A stretch of 9,857 nt of DNA from Spirochaetia bacterium UBA5368 (lineage in GTDB: Bacteria > Spirochaetota > UBA4802 > UBA5368), in contig DHPI01000067.1 of the NCBI GenBank assembly GCA_002407865.1, positions 2,504-12,360 of the forward strand, written 5' to 3'. The notes under the pieces are model-generated. The model had not been told where the DNA came from and ran no database searches. It worked only from the letters and a program-made list of their open reading frames with translations. The translations under genes and the position numbers were made by a program. Shown here in pieces: positions 1 through 5,451 of the stretch. Within the stretch, counting starts at the first letter, position 1. The number at the start of each line of letters is the position of its first letter.

Positions 1-38
1 TTACGCATTATTATGCCGTACGGCATAATAATGCGTAA
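1..38. repeat. Perfect 38-bp palindrome
   Basis: The left arm TTACGCATTATTATGCCGT is followed directly by its exact reverse complement, with the centre between 19 and 20 and no mismatch. It could extend beyond the window edge. It begins two bases past the stop codon of the leftward ParB-like gene. As RNA it would form a 17-bp stem with a GTAC loop. On the plus strand it is followed by a T-rich stretch (41-49), so it could terminate a rightward gene ending left of the window. For the leftward gene, any T-run would lie outside the window. A protein-binding site is the alternative. The symmetry is directly visible; the function is inferred. Confidence 0.9.
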
Positions 39-40
39 AC

Positions 41-433
41 TTATTTTTTGAAAAGTGCTACAAGCCAGCGGAAAAAACGCCGAACCAGGTAATAAATTTT
101 TTTAAATCCCCGCGACTGAAGCTCGTTTCTTCTTTCACTGATCAATTCGAGCTCTTCGGATGTAAAATTCTTTCTATAGATATTTTCGTCCGTTTCAATT
201 TCAAACTTTTCCAGCTTCGATTTCGCGTTTATAATATTGCATTCGATTTCATGCCATCCCAGTTCCCGCGCAGCCTGCAATCGTCTGTATCCCGCGAGGA
301 GCTCGAACTTCTGTGACACGGTTATCGGGCTGATCAGTCCATGCTTCCGCATCGACTCCCGAAGATCGTGAATGGCGCCAATATCGATACGCATTCTCTT
401 CTTTATCTTTATCTGATCTATTCTCACCTTCAA
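41..433 (-). CDS. Small ParB/Spo0J N-domain protein with basic amphipathic C-terminal helix
   Basis: The 130-residue protein consists almost wholly of a ParB/Srx-type N-terminal domain (about residues 1-95). The two signature patches are present: GYRRLQAA (48-55), matching the GERR-type nucleotide-phosphate motif, and ENIYRKNFTSEE (83-94), matching the ENLQR-type motif. In ParB and Noc these bind CTP. The helix-turn-helix and dimerisation domains of full ParB (about 280 residues) are absent. Instead, residues 110-130 form a basic aromatic tail ending RRFFRWLVALFKK. On a 100-degree helical wheel all seven Lys/Arg fall between 180 and 300 degrees, predicting a membrane- or nucleic-acid-binding amphipathic helix. 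The start is TTG at 433-431, with GAGGA (446-442) eight bases upstream; GTG at codon 3 is possible. There is no parA partner in view. The family call is firm; role, CTP binding and membrane contact are inferred. It could also be a regulator or a partial paralogue of a chromosomal ParB. Confidence 0.8.
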   Translation of the reverse strand: MKVRIDQIKIKKRMRIDIGAIHDLRESMRKHGLISPITVSQKFELLAGYRRLQAARELGWHEIECNIINAKSKLEKFEIETDENIYRKNFTSEELELISERRNELQSRGFKKIYYLVRRFFRWLVALFKK

Positions 434-491
434 ATCGCGCGTCCTCGTATATGCGGGATATAGCGATATGCTCTTTTATCTTTATCGAATT

Positions 492-522
492 GTCAATATT
501 TTAAATCAATTTTTTAATTGAC
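492..522. promoter_or_regulatory. Divergent -35-like elements between ParB-like gene and dodecin
   Basis: The 149-bp divergent gap holds an inverted pair, GTCAAT (492-497) and ATTGAC (517-522), with a 19-base AT-rich spacer. Read outward, these give TTGACA on the minus strand (496-491) and TTGACT on the plus strand (518-523), both good -35 matches. Neither has a convincing -10 hexamer at the usual 16-18 spacing, so the promoter call is weak. A 12-base direct repeat, TTTATCTTTATC, occurs at 402-413 inside the start of the ParB-like gene and again at 475-486 in the gap. Its meaning is unknown. Confidence 0.3.
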
Positions 523-582
523 TTTTCAGCGTAAAGGCACTCGCCTTACATAGACAAGAACGGCTGATGAGGAGATACGAGC

Positions 583-789
583 ATGGATCATGTATACAGG
601 GTTATTGAGTTAATCGGCACAAGCACAAAATCGTGGGAAGACGCTGCAAAAAATGCTGTTGAAAGCCATGCAAAAACGCTGCATGATTTGCGAATTGCCG
701 AAGTAAAACAACTTGATATGAAAGTTGAGAAAGGAAAAGTTGTTTTGTACAGGGCGAAAGTAAGCGTTTCTTTTAAATACAATCAATAG
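583..789 (+). CDS. Dodecin-family protein (Trp-less subgroup)
   Basis: The 68-residue protein matches dodecin over its full length: the opening HVYRVIELIGTS, the helix SWEDAAKNAVESHAKTL, then LRIAEVKQLDMKVEKGKV and the closing strand VSVSFKYNQ. Dodecins form hollow dodecamers in the cytosol that store and protect flavins (riboflavin, FMN or FAD). Family knowledge places a flavin-stacking tryptophan in the LDWFEV motif and often a glutamine in the following strand (YQV). Here these positions are Ile38 and Arg57, so classical flavin sandwiching is doubtful, though the fold looks intact. AGGAG (570-574) lies eight bases before the ATG. It appears monocistronic: the next gene begins 154 bases downstream with its own promoter. 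The family call is strong; the ligand is unknown. Confidence 0.92.
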   Translation: MDHVYRVIELIGTSTKSWEDAAKNAVESHAKTLHDLRIAEVKQLDMKVEKGKVVLYRAKVSVSFKYNQ

Positions 790-807
790 TATTGGTCGTG
801 TATCCCA

Positions 808-838
808 TGACGTACGTATGCGCTATACGCGGACGTCA
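808..838. repeat. Imperfect stem-loop after dodecin
   Basis: TGACGT (808-813) and CGTAT (815-819) pair with ATACG (825-829) and ACGTCA (833-838), giving an 11-bp stem with a 1/3-base internal bulge and a five-base loop. It lies 19 bases after the dodecin stop codon, where a transcript end is expected. No T-run follows on the plus strand, so it is not a standard intrinsic terminator. It may stabilise the mRNA 3' end or be a protein site. The rest of the gap up to the sahR promoter shows nothing clear. Confidence 0.4.
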
Positions 839-901
839 AAACAGTAGTATTATAAATTCACCATATCGTTTGAAAATTTTAACCGGAAGCGTTTATTTTG
901 G

Positions 902-930
902 TTGAATATATTACTATATCTTGATATAGT
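902..930 (+). promoter_or_regulatory. Probable sahR-ahcY promoter
   Basis: TTGAAT (902-907) as -35 and TATAGT (925-930) as -10 are separated by exactly 17 bases. Transcription would then start near 937, about seven bases before the chosen ATG at 944. No Shine-Dalgarno sequence precedes that ATG, so the message may be leaderless or nearly so. The alternative TTG codon at 902 would place translation start inside the -35 element, which argues against it. Confidence 0.6.
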
Positions 931-937
931 AATATAT
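906..937. promoter_or_regulatory. Probable SahR operator: 15-bp-arm inverted repeat
   Basis: ATATATTACTATATC (906-920), a two-base TT spacer, and its exact reverse complement (923-937) form a near-perfect 32-bp palindrome. It covers the promoter spacer and the -10 element and ends at the predicted transcription start, so a bound dimer would block RNA polymerase. AT-rich palindromes with two half-sites are typical ArsR-family operators, and the adjacent gene encodes an ArsR-type protein. Autoregulation and control of ahcY by this site are inferred from position. I could not compare it with the published SahR motif. Confidence 0.78.
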
Positions 938-943
938 GTAATT

Positions 944-1858
944 ATGGAACCGCTACTTTACTTTAAATCGCTTGCTGACGCAACTCGATTACGGCTGGTA
1001 CACCTGTTGAGCCGGTACGAATTGAGCGTGAACGAGATCGCCGACATCATGAAAATGGGGCAATCGCGGATTTCCCGTCACCTGAAAATATTATCCGATT
1101 GCGGTATCCTCACCTATCGCCGCGATGGACTCTGGGTTTTTTACAGCGCAGCCACTGAAGGGGAAGGTCATGAGGTGGTGTCAGCGCTGCGCTTTCTCTT
1201 TTCACGTGAACCAGTATATTCCGCCGACGAAGAGCGCGCACACGGCATACTTGCGAGAAGGACGGCGGAAACGCGGTCATTTTTTAACGATATCGCCCAC
1301 GAGTGGGATTTAATCAAAAAATCCATGCTCGGTGATATCAACCTTACAGACGTAATCATGAGCAGAATTGCGCCATGCCGGGTCGCTACCGACCTCGGGT
1401 GCGGCACCGGCGATCTTCTTGCACCGCTCACGGCAAAGGCCGAAAAGGTTATCGGTGTTGATAATTCGCCGGCGATGCTCGAAACCGCGCGGCGGCGTTT
1501 CAACGGAAGCGCCAGCACAATCGATCTGAGACTGGGCGAACTCGAGCATCTGCCGCTGCGCGACCTGGAGGCGGATTGCGCCATTATTAATATGGTGCTT
1601 CATCATCTCTCCTCCCCCGAAAGCGGGATACGGGAAGCACATCGCGTAATTAAAAAAGGCGACACGCTGCTTATAATCGATTTTGAGCGGCATTCCGACG
1701 AAGCGCTGAGAAACCGTTACGGTGACCGATGGCTTGGATTCGATCGGGATTCAATCTTTATGTGGCTTTCAAAAAGCGGATTTGTACTAAACGATTATGA
1801 ACGACATGCCATACCGAACGGTCTGGCAATAGGCGTATATACATCAATAAAGGAATAA
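944..1858 (+). CDS. sahR: SahR-type ArsR repressor with SAM/SAH-binding methyltransferase-like domain
   Basis: The 304-residue protein from ATG 944 has two parts. Residues 1-70 are an ArsR-type winged helix: [13 protein letters not shown], then the recognition helix [13 protein letters not shown], then the wing [14 protein letters not shown]. Residues about 110-250 are a class I methyltransferase fold, with motif I DLGCGTG (150-156), the acidic loop GVDNSPAML, the LGELEHLPL strand, VLHHL, and [18 protein letters not shown]. This architecture next to ahcY matches SahR, the negative regulator of SAM-cycle genes, whose methylase-related domain senses S-adenosylhomocysteine and releases DNA when SAH is high. 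The stop is 31 bases before the ahcY ATG, so the two are almost surely one operon. The 14 extra residues from TTG 902 are rejected because that codon lies in the -35 box. A genuine methyltransferase activity cannot be excluded, since the SAM-binding motif is intact. Confidence 0.88.
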   Translation: MEPLLYFKSLADATRLRLVHLLSRYELSVNEIADIMKMGQSRISRHLKILSDCGILTYRRDGLWVFYSAATEGEGHEVVSALRFLFSREPVYSADEERAHGILARRTAETRSFFNDIAHEWDLIKKSMLGDINLTDVIMSRIAPCRVATDLGCGTGDLLAPLTAKAEKVIGVDNSPAMLETARRRFNGSASTIDLRLGELEHLPLRDLEADCAIINMVLHHLSSPESGIREAHRVIKKGDTLLIIDFERHSDEALRNRYGDRWLGFDRDSIFMWLSKSGFVLNDYERHAIPNGLAIGVYTSIKE

Positions 1859-1889
1859 AACAGCATACTTTGTTATTGGAGGATATTTG

Positions 1890-3314
1890 ATGAAAACAAT
1901 GGAAATCGCATTGGATCTGCCGTATAAAATAGCGGATATCTCGCTGGCTGAGTGGGGCAGAAAAGAAATGATGCTCGCGGAAAACGAAATGCCGGGACTC
2001 ATGGCAATACGTGAAAAATACGGTCCGTCGAAGCCGCTGAAAGGACTCAAAATCACCGGAAGCCTGCATATGACGATACAAACCGCCATGCTGATTGAAA
2101 CGCTGTATGAACTCGGCGCCGATATCAGATGGGCATCGTGCAACATTTTTTCAACGCAAGACCATGCGGCCGCGGCAATCGCGAAAGCTGGAACCGCTGC
2201 CGTATTCGCATGGAAGGGCGAAACCCTTGAGGATTACTGGTGGTGCACGGAACAGGCACTCACGTGGCCCGACGGCTCCGGCCCCGACCTGATAGTCGAT
2301 GACGGCGGCGATGCGACGCTTATGATTCACCAGGGCGTCAAGGTGGAGAAAGACCCTTCCCTTCTCACTTCAGTGTACGACAACAAAGAATTCAGCATCA
2401 TAATGGACCGCCTGCGCGATTCGTACAGGCGATCGCCAAACCACTGGACAAACGTGGCTTCGAAAATACGCGGCGTATCCGAAGAAACGACAACCGGCGT
2501 GCACAGGCTGTACCAGATGCAGCTTGCGAACGAACTGCTGTTCCCGGCGATAAACGTAAACGACTCTGTAACAAAATCGAAATTTGACAACCTGTATGGC
2601 TGCCGCGAGTCGCTTGCCGACGGAATAAAACGCGCAACGGATATAATGGTGGCGGGCAAGGTTGTTGTCGTATGCGGATACGGTGATGTCGGGAAGGGAT
2701 GCGCGCAATCGATGCGTGGATTCGGTGCAAGGGTCATCGTTACGGAAATTGATCCGATTTGCGCGCTTCAGGCCGCCATGGAAGGATATGAAGTATCAAC
2801 AATGGCTGAAATGGCGCCCGTGGGGGATATTTTCGTCACGGCAACAGGGTGCTGCGATGTCATTACCGGACAACACATGGAGATGATGAAAAACGAAGCC
2901 ATCGTGTGCAACATAGGCCATTTCGACAGCGAAATCGATATGCATTATCTCGAAACGACGAAAGGCTGCGCCAAGCTCACGATAAAGCCCCAGGTTGACA
3001 AATGGACGCTTCTTTCGGGCCGTAGCATTATTATTCTTGCCGAAGGCCGTCTGGTTAACCTCGGATGCGCTACCGGCCATCCAAGCTTTGTAATGAGCAA
3101 CAGCTTTACAAACCAGTGCCTTGCGCAGATAGAGCTTGCATCGAAACAACTTGAGTGCAAGGTATATACACTTCCAAAGAAACTCGACGAAGAAGTGGCC
3201 CGCCTCCATCTTCAGAGACTCGGTGTAAAAATGACCACGCTCACTCAGAAGCAGTCCGACTATCTCGGTATCTCCATTGAAGGCCCGTTTAAGCCCGATC
3301 ATTACAGATACTAA
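1890..3314 (+). CDS. ahcY: Adenosylhomocysteinase (S-adenosylhomocysteine hydrolase)
   Basis: AhcY reversibly splits S-adenosylhomocysteine to adenosine and homocysteine using bound NAD, clearing the inhibitor left by methyl transfer and feeding the methionine cycle in the cytosol. The 474-residue protein is complete. It shows the substrate-domain motifs [10 protein letters not shown] (near 57) and [22 protein letters not shown] (catalytic Glu199), [11 protein letters not shown] (Lys229, Asp233 and Asn234, equivalent to human Lys186, Asp190 and Asn191), the Rossmann GYGDVGKG (263-270), [10 protein letters not shown], and the conserved C-terminus KPDHYRY. It carries the roughly 36-residue insertion between the DDGG and SEETTTG motifs found in many bacterial and plant enzymes but not in human AHCY. 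GGAGGA (1878-1883) lies six bases from ATG 1890, which decides against the TTG one codon upstream. It is second in the sahR operon, so induction by SAH is expected. A strong terminator follows. Confidence 0.97.
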   Translation: MKTMEIALDLPYKIADISLAEWGRKEMMLAENEMPGLMAIREKYGPSKPLKGLKITGSLHMTIQTAMLIETLYELGADIRWASCNIFSTQDHAAAAIAKAGTAAVFAWKGETLEDYWWCTEQALTWPDGSGPDLIVDDGGDATLMIHQGVKVEKDPSLLTSVYDNKEFSIIMDRLRDSYRRSPNHWTNVASKIRGVSEETTTGVHRLYQMQLANELLFPAINVNDSVTKSKFDNLYGCRESLADGIKRATDIMVAGKVVVVCGYGDVGKGCAQSMRGFGARVIVTEIDPICALQAAMEGYEVSTMAEMAPVGDIFVTATGCCDVITGQHMEMMKNEAIVCNIGHFDSEIDMHYLETTKGCAKLTIKPQVDKWTLLSGRSIIILAEGRLVNLGCATGHPSFVMSNSFTNQCLAQIELASKQLECKVYTLPKKLDEEVARLHLQRLGVKMTTLTQKQSDYLGISIEGPFKPDHYRY

Positions 3315-3341
3315 ACATCGTGATATATATGGGCCGGGCAG

Positions 3342-3379
3342 CAATAAAAAAGGCGATTTTTACATCGCCTTTTTTATTG
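3342..3379. terminator. Bidirectional intrinsic terminator
   Basis: CAATAAAAAAGGCGAT (3342-3357) pairs perfectly with its reverse complement at 3364-3379 around a six-base loop, TTTTAC. The GGCGAT/ATCGCC core is flanked by an A-run on the left and a T-run on the right, so it works as a hairpin plus U-tract on both strands. It sits between the convergent ahcY (ends 3314) and acyl-CoA synthetase (ends 3396) genes and should end both transcripts. Confidence 0.93.
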
Positions 3380-3395
3380 TGTTTCATGTCGTTGT

Positions 3396-5213
3396 TTAAT
3401 CCTGCTCGTTTGACGGATACATGCTCTCGATTTCTTTCGCGTACTTTTCGGCGATTACTTTTCTCTTAACCTTCAGCGTCGGCGTCAGTTCGCCTGTCGC
3501 CTGCGTCCATTCAGCGTCGAGCAGCCTGAATTTACGTATCTGCTCAACCCGCGCGAACTGCTTTGTGTATTTTTTTATTTCAGCGTCTATAAGGCCTTTG
3601 ACCTGCTCGTTTTCTATGAGATCCCTGTTGCTCGTAAACTGAATATTGTTTTTCTTTGCCCATTTCTTCAATTCGTCGAATACCGGTATAACAAGCGCCG
3701 ACAGATATTTTCGTCTATCGCCTATGATGGCCACCTGCTCTATATACGCCGATCCCTTCAGGCTGTTTTCAATATTCTGCGGCGATATATTCTTTCCGCC
3801 CGCGGTCACAATGATGTCCTTCAGCCTTCCGGTAATCGAAAGAAAACCGTCTTCGTCAATAACGCCGATATCCCCCGTTCGAAAAAAACCGTCTTTCGTA
3901 AATGCCTCTTTTGTCGCGGCCGCGTTTTTATAATATCCCTTCATCACCTGCGGCCCTTTTATAAGCAATTCGCCATCATCGGCGATTTTCACCTGCGTGT
4001 CCTGGACCGCCGGCCCGACTGTGCCCGGTTTGATCATCCACGGCCTGTTGAAGTTTGTCACTGGCGTCGTTTCAGTAAGGCCGAACCCTTCGCAGATGCT
4101 AAGCCCCATGCCGATAAAAAATTCCGCGTCGGATACCGACAGCGGCCCGCCGCCCGAAACGGCTACACGCAGCCTGTCGAGCCCAAGCGCATTTTTCAGC
4201 TTCGAAAATATTATCTTATCGGCAACCGCGAATTTCACGCCAAGCAGGCCTCCCGGCTTTTTCATGCGGCATGCATACGGGAGATTTTTGCGCGCGACTC
4301 CCATCGCCCAGTTGAACAACGCCTTTTTTACCGGCGGCGCGTCCGACAACTTTGCAAGAATCCCCGCATGTACTTTTTCGTACAACCGTGGAACGCTGAT
4401 GATGCACGTCGGCCGTACATCGTTAAAGTTCTGCTGTATCGCCTGAAAACTTTCCGCAAATGCGACCTTCGCGCCAAGCATTAAAGGAAGATAATAACCG
4501 GCGGTTCGCTCGAGAGAATGCGAAAGAGGAAGGAACGAAAGGAAAACGTCTTTGTCGTTCAAAAATCCTTCGATACCGTCAACAATCTGAGTGATATTGG
4601 ACACAAAATTACTGTGCGTCAGCATTACGCCCTTCGGATTCCCGGTTGTTCCAGATGTGTAAATAAATGTGGCGATATCGGTCATTTTTACGCTTTTAAG
4701 CATTTTATCGAAATTTTCTTTATTTTTGTAACCCTCTCCTTTTTTATACGCCTCTTCCAGTGTCACGATACCCGCTTTTTTGCTTTTGGGCCTGTCGATA
4801 ATTATTATAGTTTTCAGTTTTGACAACTTCCGACGCACTTCCATAACCCTATCGCAATGGTCATCGGACCCTACGATACAAGCCTTCGACTCGGAATTCG
4901 AAAGGATGTACTCGGCTTCCGACGCAGAATTCGTCGCATAGATGGGAACATTGACCGCTCCTATTGAAAGGATAGCCAGATCACATACCCACCATTCATA
5001 TCGGTTATCCGAAAACAGGGCCACACGGTCGCCCTTCTTGATGCCAATGGACAGGAGATACCATGCAAGCGTGTGCACCATCCGGTTCATTGCGTTCCAT
5101 GAAATATCCGTATACACCCCATCCTTTTTGTATGACACACAGGCCTTCTCGCCGTATTTAGCGGCCTGGTTTTGAAAAATCGCGCCCATGGATGTTTCTT
5201 TAAACGTAGCCAT
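3396..5213 (-). CDS. Long-chain acyl-CoA synthetase, FadD15/FAA1-like
   Basis: This ANL-superfamily adenylating enzyme activates fatty acids with ATP to acyl-AMP and then transfers the acyl group to CoA. The 605-residue form shows the P-loop YTSGTTGNPKG (185-195), the adenine motif GFGLTET (376-382), the ribose-binding RTGD (445-448), the hinge GRLKDIIVTAGGKNISP (462 onward), and near the C-terminus GELTPTLKVKR with the candidate catalytic Lys581. Length and the long inserts fit the eukaryote-like long-chain branch more than acetyl-CoA synthetase; chain length cannot be read from sequence. The start is ATG at 5213-5211, with GGAGG five bases upstream. The upstream in-frame extension of 32 residues (from 5309) has no such site and is AT-rich leader. 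It probably serves phospholipid synthesis or fatty-acid degradation at the inner membrane face. It probably has its own promoter, 190 bases upstream. Confidence 0.93.
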   Translation of the reverse strand: MATFKETSMGAIFQNQAAKYGEKACVSYKKDGVYTDISWNAMNRMVHTLAWYLLSIGIKKGDRVALFSDNRYEWWVCDLAILSIGAVNVPIYATNSASEAEYILSNSESKACIVGSDDHCDRVMEVRRKLSKLKTIIIIDRPKSKKAGIVTLEEAYKKGEGYKNKENFDKMLKSVKMTDIATFIYTSGTTGNPKGVMLTHSNFVSNITQIVDGIEGFLNDKDVFLSFLPLSHSLERTAGYYLPLMLGAKVAFAESFQAIQQNFNDVRPTCIISVPRLYEKVHAGILAKLSDAPPVKKALFNWAMGVARKNLPYACRMKKPGGLLGVKFAVADKIIFSKLKNALGLDRLRVAVSGGGPLSVSDAEFFIGMGLSICEGFGLTETTPVTNFNRPWMIKPGTVGPAVQDTQVKIADDGELLIKGPQVMKGYYKNAAATKEAFTKDGFFRTGDIGVIDEDGFLSITGRLKDIIVTAGGKNISPQNIENSLKGSAYIEQVAIIGDRRKYLSALVIPVFDELKKWAKKNNIQFTSNRDLIENEQVKGLIDAEIKKYTKQFARVEQIRKFRLLDAEWTQATGELTPTLKVKRKVIAEKYAKEIESMYPSNEQD

Positions 5214-5359
5214 GCAATCCTCCATTATGTGTAAAAAATATTCTTCTATTAATAATTTAATTAATCCTGACCACTTGCCGCCATTAGACAGATTTATATT
5301 AATGCACAATATTTACTATTTTTTATTCACTTATCTTTTCATATATAAATTAACATATT

Positions 5360-5398
5360 TATTATTATTATCATGAATTTATGATGATAATAATAATA
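5360..5398. repeat. AT-rich inverted repeat upstream of acyl-CoA synthetase
   Basis: TATTATTATTATCAT (5360-5374) is repeated as its exact reverse complement at 5384-5398 across a nine-base spacer. An extra ATG at 5381-5383 allows a shifted pairing. It lies in the 238-bp gap between the kinase stop and the synthetase start, just downstream of a TTGACA box read on the minus strand, so it would overlap the spacer and -10 of that promoter. This is operator-like in position. Its triplet-rich TTA/TAA composition could also be simple-sequence drift. Confidence 0.6.
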
Positions 5399-5408
5399 TA
5401 ATTGTCAA
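5380..5408 (-). promoter_or_regulatory. Possible promoter for acyl-CoA synthetase gene
   Basis: On the minus strand there is a perfect TTGACA at 5408-5403. After a 17-base spacer comes ATCATA (5385-5380), a poor -10. Transcription would start near 5372 and leave a leader of about 160 bases before the ATG at 5213. The rest of the leader (5214-5359) is AT-rich with no structure I can defend. Confidence 0.35.
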
Positions 5409-5451
5409 CTATCTTATGGTGTGTAACGCAAAAATTTGTAGATCGCGGGAA

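Noticed and set aside
1..433. Plasmid-type parABS partition locus
   Set aside because: There is no parA, the ParB-like protein lacks DNA-binding and dimerisation domains, and the palindrome does not resemble the canonical parS sequence.
902..943. In-frame 14-residue N-terminal extension of SahR from TTG 902
   Set aside because: The TTG lies in the -35 element, the stretch encodes the AT-rich palindrome, there is no ribosome site, and ArsR homology begins right after ATG 944.
1168..1693. Minus-strand open frames of 127-138 codons inside sahR
   Set aside because: They overlap the well-supported ArsR-methyltransferase frame and have low-complexity, non-protein-like composition.
2796..3344. 182-codon open frame on the minus strand
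   Set aside because: It is the antisense shadow of ahcY, with no ribosome site and no family resemblance.
3997..4446. 149-codon plus-strand frame inside the acyl-CoA synthetase gene
   Set aside because: It is a shadow of the conserved ANL-enzyme coding frame; no start signal or domain was seen.
5214..5309. 32-residue N-terminal extension of the acyl-CoA synthetase
   Set aside because: ATG 5213 has a strong GGAGG at five bases; the upstream segment is AT-rich leader without a ribosome site and resembles no synthetase N-terminus.
5341..5400. CRISPR or tandem-repeat array in the AT-rich gap
   Set aside because: The TTA/TAA runs form one inverted repeat of simple composition; there are no regularly spaced repeats or spacers.
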